Shown here in pieces: positions 26,666 to 34,682 of a stretch of DNA of 64,000 bases (the stretch's first letter is position 1; every line of letters starts with the position of its first letter). Location: positions 930,001-994,000 of the forward strand of contig NZ_CP160403.1 of assembly GCF_040782645.1 (NCBI RefSeq), given 5' to 3'. A program made the position numbers and the translations under genes. Source of the DNA: Streptomyces sp. HUAS ZL42. GTDB taxonomy: Bacteria > Actinomycetota > Actinomycetes > Streptomycetales > Streptomycetaceae. Under the pieces are notes generated by a model, which ran no database searches, was not told the DNA's origin, and saw only the letters and a program-made list of their open reading frames with translations.

Positions 26666-26923
26666 ATGTCCGGTCTGGGCGACTGGCACGGCACTGACCG
26701 CGGTTGGCTTCACAACGTCCTGGAGGGCGGCACAGCGGCCGAACGTCGAGCACAGTTGACCAGTGCCGGCCGTACGGCCCTGCAGGGTCGTCCAATGCTG
26801 GAGATGGTCGACGGCGAGGTCGACCTCGGACTGTCCGGCGGCCCAGTGCTGACCTCGACTCGTGCACGACGTCTGAAGGACGAGGCGGCGGAACCTTTGG
26901 ACCGCATCCGCTCCTCAGCTTGA
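26666..26923 (+). CDS. Possible small hypothetical protein
   Basis: 85 residues from ATG 26666, with a good GAGGAGG site 8 bases upstream; it follows the kinase gene by 56 bases on the same strand. Composition is ordinary (LQGRPMLEMVDGEVDLGLSG) with no motif, signal or helix. It could be a short downstream gene of the kinase operon or chance. Confidence 0.35.
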   Translation: MSGLGDWHGTDRGWLHNVLEGGTAAERRAQLTSAGRTALQGRPMLEMVDGEVDLGLSGGPVLTSTRARRLKDEAAEPLDRIRSSA

Positions 26924-26938
26924 ATCGGCCGAAGCAAC

Positions 26939-27704
26939 CTACCGTGGGAGAGGCACCTCACGAGAGGCGCTGTGATGGCGCATGAGGTAGTTCACCACTC
27001 CCGCGATCTGCCCGATGGCGTCTTGGACGGCGCGATCGCCGAGGTGGCTCACCGCCAACGATTCGTTGCTGTCGAAGTTGAGTGTTCCGTACGCCACGTG
27101 GTCTGAGTCGATGAGCGGGTAGGCAAGCACGCAGCGCGTCTCCCTCCAGATCCCTGGCACCCGGCTGCCGTCCCGACCGAGGTCGCGGTTCGAATCATCG
27201 AGGTCAGCCGCGCGCACCGACCGCGTTACGAACGCCTCGCCCGCGACCCCGAAGTCGATAGGTTTCGAGAGGTTGAACTCTGGGTCAGTACGGATGTTGG
27301 CCCCAACTACCGAGGTACGGACCCCCCCTCTTGCGATCCGCAATCGCGACCAGACTTCGATAAACGGGTCCTGGATTCTGGGCGCGAAGCAGGCCGTTGA
27401 CGCCCTCAAGCAACACCTCGGTAAGCTGCTCGCCCTCTGCCTGTTGACGGATGCGTCGTGACTGAGTGCCTGCCTCGGCGAGAACTGCCTGGGCGACGAG
27501 CGCCAGCAGCCCTCCAAGCGCAAGGAAGTTGACGCTACCCAGGTCGGACAGCCTGTCGACAAAGGCCGCGAAGCCGGAGCCGCTGGCGGGCGGGGAAGTG
27601 GTCGCAATACCCGTGTAAATGCTGAACAGCAGCGCAGACGCAGTGGCCGCTATCACGCTCAACCAACGCTCGTTTGACGCGGCCCACCGTGCAGTTGTCC
27701 TCAT
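26939..27704 (-). pseudogene. Two-TM plus GAF-domain protein, frameshifted
   Basis: The 5' frame from ATG 27704 encodes two membrane helices (WLSVIAATASALLFSIYTGI, VNFLALGGLLALVAQAVLAE) and a helical linker (QSRRIRQQAEGEQLTEVLLE). The 3' frame encodes a GAF domain (IRTDPEFNLSKPIDFGVAGE, CVLAYPLIDSDHVAYGTLNF, VQDAIGQIAGVVNYL). One base change near 27340-27390 would join them into about 250 residues. GAF domains bind cyclic nucleotides or other small ligands, so the intact form would be a membrane sensor or effector. It is the last gene of the four-gene low-GC operon, 36 bases after the kinase-like gene. It may be a real lesion or a sequencing error. Confidence 0.6.
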
Positions 27705-27740
27705 AGCTCCTCGATTCTCAGATAGCAGTCCGGATCAGAC

Positions 27741-28424
27741 CTACCTGTGGATCGATGCGACCGCATCGCGCGCCTCGCGGTAGATTCGTTCAGGGAGGCT
27801 CGTCCCGTCAATCACGCGGATCGGTAGATCGAGAGCGGAGGCACAATGCCGCATCTCTGTCAAGTAGCGCCGACTGCGTCGAATCCGTTCGACTAGTGTC
27901 GTCTCTGAATCGTCAGGCCGCCGGGACAGTGCGCCTCCGCAAGTGGCGCAGCGATCGGGGTCAGACGCTGCGGCATGGGCCGGCCTTCTCGGCAATTCGC
28001 TGGGATCACGCTCGCAAGTCTGACATACGCGACGATTTGATCCGCGCTCCAAGAGCACTTCGTCCGGAGTGTCGATAAGCAGGACAGTGAGACGTGCCCC
28101 TGCGTCAGCGGTGAACCTGTAAAGGTCCAGCAATTGCAGTACATCCCAGGGTAGATTCTCGAGGAGTACGTTATCTCGGCTCCTTACAGCGTCCACGGCT
28201 AGACGGACCGCGAAAGCCAGAGCGTAGTCCGACGACCATCCCAGATGGTCGACTGGTCCGAAGAGATCGGCCAGCCCGGGTCGCCACTGGATTGCTCCTC
28301 TGATAGCGTCCCGTGGTCGAATAATGGCCGCAGCGAACTCGTCGCTCAGCTTTGCGGCCAACGTGGACTTCCCAACGTTGGGCGGACCGAGAAGGCTGAT
28401 GAACAAGCGACCGGGCGTCTCCAT
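27741..28424 (-). CDS. Adenylate-kinase-like P-loop kinase with zinc-knuckle LID
   Basis: 227 residues. Walker A GPPNVGKST (13-21) opens a nucleoside monophosphate kinase fold. The LID has the adenylate-kinase zinc pattern, Cys134-x2-Cys137 and Cys159-x2-Cys162, followed by ALSRRPDDSETT, close to the RxDD motif of adenylate kinases. The NMP-binding part (IIRPRDAIRGAIQW) departs from standard Adk, and the usual GxPRT stretch is not evident. It is therefore probably a specialised paralogue with a different acceptor. ATG follows the CYTH stop codon directly, with GAGGAA about 9 bases upstream: strict translational coupling. Confidence 0.75.
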   Translation of the reverse strand: METPGRLFISLLGPPNVGKSTLAAKLSDEFAAAIIRPRDAIRGAIQWRPGLADLFGPVDHLGWSSDYALAFAVRLAVDAVRSRDNVLLENLPWDVLQLLDLYRFTADAGARLTVLLIDTPDEVLLERGSNRRVCQTCERDPSELPRRPAHAAASDPDRCATCGGALSRRPDDSETTLVERIRRSRRYLTEMRHCASALDLPIRVIDGTSLPERIYREARDAVASIHR

Positions 28425-28991
28425 CTATGGTTCCTCGCCTGGCTCTGCCGATGTACTGTCGAAAGTCAACCGCGTCAAGGAACGTAGGTTGATTCCTGCG
28501 GCCGCGTACACACCCATCGTGTTGAGCCCGGTCAACGAATCTTCGTCGTAGCCGAGCTTCGCTGCCACTGAAATGACGGCGTCGCGGGACTCCGCCTCAA
28601 TTTCAAGATACGGTGTCAGCAGGGGCCATTCGTCGATTTCGACCTCTGCTCCGTCCAAGACGAACGAGGTGCGACGATTTTCTTGGTAAGACTTAGGAAT
28701 GAACCCGAGCAACCCGAGTATCACGTTCGCAGTATCGAAGTCGCTGACGCTGATTTCAAATTCCTCAGTACCATCGATGCCGTCATGAAGGATTCGCTTG
28801 ACCGAAATCGTGGCGTCATCGCCGATTGAGCGCAACCGCATCCATGTGGTTTCGTCGCCTGGGACGATGTCGTAAACGTACCGTCGAAGGAGTGCGGTTT
28901 CCCGCACCTGCCGACCGCCGCGCGCGAGGATTCGCTCGCTCATCGCAGCGGGGTCGATATTGAGGATTTTCGCCTCGAATTCCGTAGGCAT
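28425..28991 (-). CDS. CYTH-domain protein (class IV adenylyl cyclase/triphosphatase fold)
   Basis: 188 residues. The signature ExExK is at the N-terminus (TEFEAKIL: Glu4, Glu6, Lys8). The alternating charged strands of the triphosphate tunnel follow (WMRLRSIGDDATISVKRI, TEEFEISVSDFDTANVIL, NRRTSFVLDGAEVEIDEWP, YLEIEAESRDAVI). All the acidic and basic tunnel residues expected for binding a triphosphate with metal seem present. Members either make cAMP from ATP (CyaB) or hydrolyse inorganic or nucleoside triphosphates; sequence alone does not decide. It sits between the cupin-like gene and the kinase-like gene in one operon, in visibly less GC-rich DNA. Confidence 0.82.
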   Translation of the reverse strand: MPTEFEAKILNIDPAAMSERILARGGRQVRETALLRRYVYDIVPGDETTWMRLRSIGDDATISVKRILHDGIDGTEEFEISVSDFDTANVILGLLGFIPKSYQENRRTSFVLDGAEVEIDEWPLLTPYLEIEAESRDAVISVAAKLGYDEDSLTGLNTMGVYAAAGINLRSLTRLTFDSTSAEPGEEP

Positions 28992-29072
28992 CAGCGTGGC
29001 TTAAGGCTCCTGCTTCTCGGATAATGTTGCACCAACGTCTCACGGGGAGAATGGGGCACCCTTGGCTACATG

Positions 29073-29759
29073 TCATTGCCCGCTGATGGCGGCGCGCAGC
29101 ATTTCAGCGGCATCCTGCGGCGGTATTACCGGCCGCAGCCCTACACTCCTTGGCGCTTCTTCAGCCGCGACCACAACCAGGGGCTGGTATGGGCCGACAC
29201 TCCGTCTGTCAGCGACGAGGAAGGTAATCGTCGGTGATTTCACAACCGCACTCCTATGGAGGAGTCGCGGACCAAGTCGGTAGACCAGCGGAGCCGGTAC
29301 GCGTCGCCGACGCACTTCGGTGATACTGCAATTGCCCTCCTGAGTGAAATCGTTACCTTCTGCCGTGTAGGTGACGCGCACGAACGCGACTTCACCGTCC
29401 GGCGAGTTGGCCGCAGTGAAATTTGTCTCCTCCAGCTCACCGATCAGAACTGCACTGGCCATGTTCCAGCCGTGATCGTGCAGGTTCCCGAGACCGTCCC
29501 TACGCGGCTCAGGGTGGTTCCACAGGTGGAGTCGGAACTCGACCTCGTGGGGCGCTCCTCCGAGCGCGGACACGTCGACGTGCAGGAAGCCGACTGGGTG
29601 CCTGCGCACGACGAGTTCACCTTTCTCGACACGCTCCGCGATCCGGAAGACGAGGTCGTTCACGTCGATCTCCGCCGGATGCCCGTCAGGTGTTCGCGCC
29701 ACTAAGTCGGCGGTGGCGGCAACCACGTCGTCAATCGTCATAGCGCGCCACCGAGACAT
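29073..29759 (-). CDS. Cupin-like metal-binding protein
   Basis: 228 residues from ATG 29759 (ATG 29741 also possible; neither has a strong ribosome site). The core has a cupin-type metal set: His94-x-His96 in NLHDHGWN, Glu110 in LIGELEETN and His168 in GPRLLHRSAV, resembling the cysteine-dioxygenase-like branch. The N-terminal 50 residues are helical. The substrate is unknown. First gene of the operon, 81 bases before the CYTH gene, on the same strand and of the same base composition. Confidence 0.6.
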   Translation of the reverse strand: MSRWRAMTIDDVVAATADLVARTPDGHPAEIDVNDLVFRIAERVEKGELVVRRHPVGFLHVDVSALGGAPHEVEFRLHLWNHPEPRRDGLGNLHDHGWNMASAVLIGELEETNFTAANSPDGEVAFVRVTYTAEGNDFTQEGNCSITEVRRRRVPAPLVYRLGPRLLHRSAVVKSPTITFLVADRRSVGPYQPLVVVAAEEAPRSVGLRPVIPPQDAAEMLRAAISGQ

Positions 29760-29918
29760 TCCTGGGCCGGCGATGCCCCAATCCGATGATCACTCCTACC
29801 ACTCCCCACCCGTCACAGTCCAACCTTGTCTTCAAGGGCAGTCGGTGCGTGACGCCGTAGTTCAGGACCGTGTTTGAGATCTGCCAGTCTCTGCGCCGAG
29901 GCGGTCGTTGAGCCTGAC

Positions 29919-30045
29919 GTGAGTGGTTCAGACGGGTAGCCGTCGGACCTGACGGATGAACAGTGGCCATTGGCCGAACCGTTGCTGCCGCCAGTGCGGA
30001 CGGGCCCGAAGGGCGGGCGGCGGGAGAAACATCCGCGACCCGGCT
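29919..30045 (+). mobile_element. 5' remnant of an IS5-type transposase gene
   Basis: From GTG 29919 the frame reads VSGSDG, a TAG stop, then SDLTDEQWPLAEPLLPPVR and TGPKGGRREKHPR, the standard beginning of IS5-family DDE transposases. The rest is absent: homology ends near 30040 where SARP-gene sequence begins on the other strand. The in-frame TAG stands where the family commonly has Tyr. A dead insertion-sequence end; the left terminal repeat may lie around 29855-29900. Confidence 0.65.
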
Positions 30046-30261
30046 CAGCGCTTCCCTGTAAAGGAACTGCGCCCACACGGCATTACGCGCCTCGGCCGGC
30101 GGGTCGTCACCCCGGATCCGGTCGATGAGGGTCTCGATCAGCGCCGGTCGCCCCGGGTCCACGGCCGGCGCCGCGAGAACCGCCTGATACCAGGGCGTCC
30201 CCGCGTCGAGCGACCGACCCGACAGCATCACCCGCACCTCGCCGAGCAGCCGGAACTCCAT
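30046..30261 (-). pseudogene. N-terminal fragment of a SARP/AfsR-type regulator
   Basis: From ATG 30261 the product is MEFRLLGEVRVMLSGRSLDA then ALIETLIDRIRGDDPPAEAR, the first 65 or so residues of a SARP DNA-binding domain. It is cut where the IS5 remnant begins, so the insertion or a later deletion removed the remainder. Non-functional. Confidence 0.65.
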
Positions 30262-30413
30262 CAGCACCTTCGGTGATCGAATCGCTACGGAAAGTTTCTC
30301 GCCAATGCTGCACGGGCCGCAAGGTCGCCGCAAGATGCGCAAGCAGGTCGTGGGGTGACCGTTTGGACATGCCTCACCAATCCGGTGGAACACACGTCCG
30401 CCAAGGGGACACC

Positions 30414-30802
30414 ATGATCGGCCAGCACACTCAGCGGCGACACCACCTCTGGCACGGTGACTGCGACACCGCTATTACGTCAGCTACGCGCCAGTCCTCG
30501 ACCCGCTCACCGGCGCGCCTTGGTACTACGACCTGCATCCAGCGGGATACGAGCCCGTGACACCGCCCGGGACCACGGCGCCTGCCCCCCTCGTGCCGAT
30601 CCCCGGATCGGGTCAGCCCGAACCACTGACCGTCCTCGAGTACCTCGAGGACACCGCCCGCGCCCTGGAGATACCGCTCGACGACTCAGTAGGCACGCTC
30701 ATTCAGCGGTCCTATCAGTCCGCGTTCGGCCGCACTCTGAACCGCTACGTCCTTGCTGACGTGCTGTTCTCTTCACCCAAGCCCGGTGGCGCCGAGTCCT
30801 GA
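30414..30802 (+). pseudogene. Small hypothetical gene with probable frameshift
   Basis: ATG 30414 opens a frame reading MIGQHTQRRHHLWHGDCDT. The more protein-like continuation (RYYVSYAPVLDPLTGAPWYY, then DLHPAGYEPV and TVLEYLEDTARALEIPLDDS) is in another frame that runs to the stop at 30802. A GTG at 30557 could give an 81-residue product by itself. The conserved-looking aromatic stretch suggests a real, about 130-residue protein of unknown role now out of frame. Confidence 0.4.
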
Positions 30803-30926
30803 CGGGGGCGTCCGAGTCGGGTTCGGGCGCCGTGGAGCACTGGGCCCCGTGGGTAACGCGCAGCCGACGGGCCGGACTTTCCTTGATCCGCTTGGATGTC
30901 CCCCGGCGACTTCGCGACGCGAAGCC

Positions 30927-31647
30927 ATGACGCAAAGGGGCGCAACCACCGTGGACTTGCTGAAGGACGCACTGGCAGACAACTCCTACCCCGGCCGCGG
31001 CGTGCTGTGGTGCACAACTGGCAACGGCACCATGCTCGGCGCCTACTTCCTCACCGGGCGCAGCCCCGCCTCCCAGGCCCGCACTCTGCACCTCACACCT
31101 GAAGGCGAGTTGATCGTCGCTCCCTCCGAGGCGCGCGAACACCCGCCTCCGGCACTACGTCGCCGCACGTCAGAGCGGTGCATGGCTGGTCTTCGGCAAT
31201 GGGGAGCAAGTCTCCACGGTGGCCGGCCGACTGGCCTCCGGGCGGGATCCGCTCCTGGCCCTGGAGGGGCTGGACTACGAACCGGACCCGCCGATCTTCA
31301 CTCCCCGTCTGACCGTGATCGCGGACAACCGCGAGGGCGGCGAGGCATGGTTCGGTGCCGCGCGACGCAGCACCGGGGACCGCAGCGCCACGAACCGGCT
31401 CACGCTGCACGTCAGCGCCCTGGCTCCCGGCGAGGGGGTGCTCATGACGACCTACCACTCGGACGGGCAGGAGATCGCCACCGGTGCCCCTTTCCTGGAA
31501 ATCCGCACCACCGCCGAGACCCGCGGTGACCTCCTCGACGAGCTCTGGGCGGCGCTGTCGCCTCAACTCCGCATTGCAGCGGCTTTCTTCACACCCGGGG
31601 ACTTGACGAATTCCGGCATCCGGCACGCCTCACGCACTCGCGTGTGA
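30927..31647 (+). pseudogene. IMP-cyclohydrolase-like (PurO family) gene with frameshift
   Basis: From ATG 30927, LKDALADNSYPGRGVLWCTT and MLGAYFLTGRSPASQ match the start of the IMP cyclohydrolase-like family. After about 31130 the homology continues in another frame: LRHYVAARQSGAWLVFGNGE, GLDYEPDPPIFTPRLTVIAD and ISALAPGEG-type sequence to the stop at 31647. A single base change near 31135-31150 separates the halves. The restored protein would be about 240 residues. The family closes the purine ring of IMP in archaea; bacterial homologues are less well defined. It is just downstream of the nucleotide-gene island. Confidence 0.65.
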
Positions 31648-31656
31648 TCTCCCTCC

Positions 31657-31682
31657 GGTGCTGAGCCCCCGAGCTCAGCACC
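31657..31682. terminator. Bidirectional hairpin terminator
   Basis: Perfect 10-bp stem GGTGCTGAGC (31657-31666) with GCTCAGCACC (31673-31682) and a 6-base loop. It sits between the convergent PurO-like and TetR genes and overlaps the TetR stop codon. Confidence 0.7.
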
Positions 31683-32358
31683 GAGATTCTTGGCCGCGGG
31701 CACTCTCGAGCCCGTCGAGGATCAGGTCGAGCCCGAATTCGAACTCGTTGCCGTAGTCGTAGCCGGGGCGCAGCACGTGCTGGGTCGTCAGCTCGGCCAG
31801 ATGCGGGTACTGGTCGGCCGGGGCCTCGGTCAGGATGGCCTGAGCCAGCTCGGCGGTCTCGGCGGGTGTGTCGAACGGCAGGCTGCTCTCTTGCAGCGCG
31901 AACCCGTAGATGTAGCTGTCGAGGGCCGAGTACGCATGCGCGGTCAGGGCAACGGAGAGGCCGGCCTTGCGGAGGCATCCGAGGACGGCGTCGTGATGCC
32001 GCAGTGTTGCCGGGCCGGGCGAGCGCCGGGACTCCATCAGACCGATCGCCCAGCGGTGCCGTGACAGGGCCCGGCGGACCGAGATCGCGCGCTGACGCAT
32101 CGCCGTCTTCCAGTCGTCGTCACCGGAAGGCAGATCGATCTCTCCGAACACCACGTCGATCATGCCGTTGAGGAGATCTTCCTTGTTGGCCACGTGGGTG
32201 TAGAGCGACATCGCCTCGACCCCGACGGCCTCGCCGAGCTTGCGCATCGTCAGCGCCTCGAGCCCGGTCTCGTCGGCCAGGACGACAGCGGCGTGCAGCA
32301 CTTTCTGGCGGCTGAGCGGGATGCGAGGTGCTCGATCGCGCGCGGTCCGCGGGGTCAT
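31675..32358 (-). CDS. TetR-family repressor
   Basis: 227 residues. Helix-turn-helix at about 15-60 ([53 protein letters not shown]), then the TetR_C-type ligand domain ([35 protein letters not shown]). It is divergent from an oxidoreductase gene. Two tandem palindromes CCTTACnnnGTAAGG in the 90-base gap are almost certainly its operators, so it controls both itself and the enzyme. Confidence 0.92.
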   Translation of the reverse strand: MTPRTARDRAPRIPLSRQKVLHAAVVLADETGLEALTMRKLGEAVGVEAMSLYTHVANKEDLLNGMIDVVFGEIDLPSGDDDWKTAMRQRAISVRRALSRHRWAIGLMESRRSPGPATLRHHDAVLGCLRKAGLSVALTAHAYSALDSYIYGFALQESSLPFDTPAETAELAQAILTEAPADQYPHLAELTTQHVLRPGYDYGNEFEFGLDLILDGLESARGQESRC

Positions 32359-32387
32359 GTGGGTCCTCCCGTCGTCGACCTTGACAA

Positions 32388-32422
32388 CCTTACTGCGTAA
32401 GGGCGAACCTTACGTTGTAAGG
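32388..32422. promoter_or_regulatory. Two tandem TetR operators
   Basis: CCTTACTGCGTAAGG (32388-32402) and CCTTACGTTGTAAGG (32408-32422) share perfect 6-bp arms around different 3-base centres, start to start 20 bases apart (two helical turns). TTGACA at 32381-32386 could be a -35 box for the oxidoreductase. Arrangement fits cooperative binding of two dimers on one DNA face. Confidence 0.8.
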
Positions 32423-32448
32423 AGCGCCCCAGGACCCGGAGTGTCGCC

Positions 32449-33489
32449 ATGCAGCGCAAGCAGTTCGACCACCCCGCCCCGCCGGCCGCCGCGCCCGACG
32501 AGGCGAAGACCATGAAGTCGGTCGTCCAGGACCGGTACGGGCCGAGGCCCGAGGACGTTCTCCGGCTCGCGGAGATCGGCAGGCCCACGATTCGGCGTGA
32601 CGAGGTCCTGGTGAAGGTGCGCGCGGCCGGCGTGGACCGGGGCACCTGGCATCTGATGGCCGGCCTGCCCTATCCCGTCCGGTTGGCGGGGTTCGGCCTC
32701 CGGCGGCCGAAGTACGCCAACCCGGGCCGCAGCCTCGCCGGAACGGTCGCGGCCGTCGGCGCCGAGGTAAGGGGCGTCGAGCCGGGAGACGAGGTGTTCG
32801 GCATCTGCAACGGCTCGTTCGCCGAGTACGCACGTGTCCGCACCGACAAGCTCTCCCCCAAGCCGGCGAACCTGTCCTTCGGCGAAGCTGCCGCCGTACC
32901 CGTCTCCGGCCTCACCGCGCTCCAGGCCGTTCGCGACCAGGCACGAGTCCGGGCCGGACAGAAGGTGCTGATCATCGGCGCGTCGGGAGGCGTGGGTACG
33001 TTCGCCGTGCAGATCGCGAAGGCATACGGAGCCGAAGTGACCGCCGTGTGCAGTACGCCGAAGACCGACATGGTCCGCGCGCTCGGCGCCGCCCATGTCA
33101 TCGACTACACCCGGGAAGACTTCGCCGACGGCGCCAACCGGTATGACGTCATCCTCGACACCGGAGGCAACCGCCGGCTGTCCGATCTGCGCCGCGCCCT
33201 CACCCCGAGCGGACGGCTCGTCATCGTCGGGGGAGAGACCGACGGACGCTGGCTGGGAGGCACGGACCGCCAGATACGCGCTCAGCTGCTGTCTCCGTTC
33301 ATCGGCCAGAAGCTTGGGACGTTCGTCTCATCGGAGAACGCCGAAGACCTCACAGCCCTGCGCGAACTCATCGAGTCCGGCAGGGTCGCACCCGCCGTCG
33401 ACCGGACCTACCCGCTCGGCGAGGTCGCCGCCGCGATCCGCTACATGCTGGACGGGCAGACACGCGGAAAACTCGTGATCACCATTTAG
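32449..33489 (+). CDS. NAD(P)-dependent medium-chain oxidoreductase (quinone-reductase/zeta-crystallin type)
   Basis: 346 residues. GroES-like N-terminal domain (DEVLVKVRAAGVDRGTWHLM, GRSLAGTVAAVGAEVRGVEP, GDEVFGI) and a Rossmann cofactor domain (KVLIIGASGGVGTFAVQIAK, GAAHVIDYTREDF, YDVILDTGG). No structural-zinc Cys cluster, so a zinc-independent quinone or enone reductase. ATG 32449 has GGAG 7 bases upstream; ATG 32512 is nearer the conserved start. Expression should be released when the divergent TetR binds its ligand, a pattern typical of xenobiotic or aldehyde stress genes. Confidence 0.9.
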   Translation: MQRKQFDHPAPPAAAPDEAKTMKSVVQDRYGPRPEDVLRLAEIGRPTIRRDEVLVKVRAAGVDRGTWHLMAGLPYPVRLAGFGLRRPKYANPGRSLAGTVAAVGAEVRGVEPGDEVFGICNGSFAEYARVRTDKLSPKPANLSFGEAAAVPVSGLTALQAVRDQARVRAGQKVLIIGASGGVGTFAVQIAKAYGAEVTAVCSTPKTDMVRALGAAHVIDYTREDFADGANRYDVILDTGGNRRLSDLRRALTPSGRLVIVGGETDGRWLGGTDRQIRAQLLSPFIGQKLGTFVSSENAEDLTALRELIESGRVAPAVDRTYPLGEVAAAIRYMLDGQTRGKLVITI

Positions 33490-33729
33490 CCCTCGCTTGC
33501 ATCGGGTTGCCCCGGCATCGTCGCCGAGTCGTCGTGGGAGGCTCTGGTCTCGATCACCGCGGTCTGGCGCGAGGACCCGGAACTTCCGGATACGTCGCCG
33601 CACGCGGATGCTCATGCGTCTTGAAACCCCCGCGGAATTGTCCGTGATCAGTAACAGGCGGATCCCGCAGTGCCCTTCCGTCGTCCTGGCAGGTGCACGC
33701 AAGACCACCGGGACGACAAGGAACAGCAC

Positions 33730-34509
33730 ATGGCGCGGCATGGCGGGCGGGGATGGTACGGCCGGGTACTTGCGGCGGCGGTCGGGGTGACGGCGCTGGC
33801 AGCCGGCGCTTCCGTGTGGACAGCGCAGGCCGGGCCCATAGCCGGACAGCACACGGGGTCGGGCGCGTCGGCGCGACCTGCCGCACCGCACTCCGGCCGA
33901 GCACCGGTGACGGAGAGCATCGCCCATTCCTCGGACCAGGGTGCCCGCGGCGTCAACATCACCATCGACGACGGACCTGACCCCATCTGGACACCGCAGG
34001 TGTTGCAGGTGCTCCAGGACAACGGCGTGAAGGCCACCTTCTGCATGGTGGGCACGCAGGCCCAGGCCCACCCGGACCTGGTCAAGGCGGTGGTGGCGGC
34101 CGGTCACCGGTTGTGCGACCACTCCGTGTCGCACGACACCACCATGGACAAGAAGTCCGACACCTACCAGGCGCAGCAGATCCTGACCGCCGACCGCATG
34201 ATCACCAAAGCCTCGGGAGGTGTCCAGCCGCTGTACTACCGGGCTCCCGGCGGTGCCTTCACGCCCTACAGCCGACACCTCGCCGCTTCCCACGGCATGC
34301 GCCCACTGGGCTGGAACGTCGACTCCAAGGACTTCGAGCGTCCCGGCGCCGACGCCATCATCGCGACCGTCAAGAACGAGCTGGCCAACGGCCCGACCCT
34401 CCTCTTCCATGACGCCGGCGGCGACCGCTCCCAGACCGTGGCGGCCCTGCGCGAGATCCTTCCCTGGCTGAAGCAGCAGGGATACACCTGCGGCTTCCCC
34501 GTGCGCTGA
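33730..34509 (+). CDS. Secreted polysaccharide deacetylase (NodB/CE4)
   Basis: 259 residues from ATG 33730 (AAGGAA upstream). Signal peptide VLAAAVGVTALAAGASVWTA, then a Ser/Ala-rich linker. CE4 motifs are in order: motif 1 NITIDDGPDPIWT (catalytic Asp), motif 2 CDHSVSHDTT (metal His residues), motif 3 YYRAPGGAFTPYS, motif 4 LGWNVDSKDF and motif 5 TLLFHDAGG. The enzyme would remove N-acetyl groups from peptidoglycan, chitin or another envelope glycan outside the membrane. Shorter than many CE4 proteins but complete. Confidence 0.9.
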   Translation: MARHGGRGWYGRVLAAAVGVTALAAGASVWTAQAGPIAGQHTGSGASARPAAPHSGRAPVTESIAHSSDQGARGVNITIDDGPDPIWTPQVLQVLQDNGVKATFCMVGTQAQAHPDLVKAVVAAGHRLCDHSVSHDTTMDKKSDTYQAQQILTADRMITKASGGVQPLYYRAPGGAFTPYSRHLAASHGMRPLGWNVDSKDFERPGADAIIATVKNELANGPTLLFHDAGGDRSQTVAALREILPWLKQQGYTCGFPVR

Positions 34510-34629
34510 GCACCGACAGCGAGGTGCCGAAGGCGCGGGCCGGGAAACCGACTTCCGTCGGCACGATGTCCGGCAGACCCAGCAAGGCGCCTGGGCATCA
34601 AGCCCCGGTCCGACGGCTGGTGTTTCACG

Positions 34630-34673
34630 GACGGCGGGCGGGGGGCGGTGCAGCTGCGCCGCCCCCTGCCGTC
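34630..34673. terminator. Long hairpin between convergent genes
   Basis: Outer stem GACGGC/GCCGTC (34630-34635 and 34668-34673) and inner stem GGGGGCGG/CCGCCCCC (34641-34648 and 34659-34666), between the deacetylase and the PhoX-like gene. Position suits a two-way terminator. Confidence 0.6.
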
Positions 34674-34682
34674 ACCGGCCGA

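Noticed and set aside
30273..30360. Possible transposase tail downstream of the SARP fragment
   Set aside because: The short Arg/Gln-rich string has no diagnostic DDE or integrase motif.
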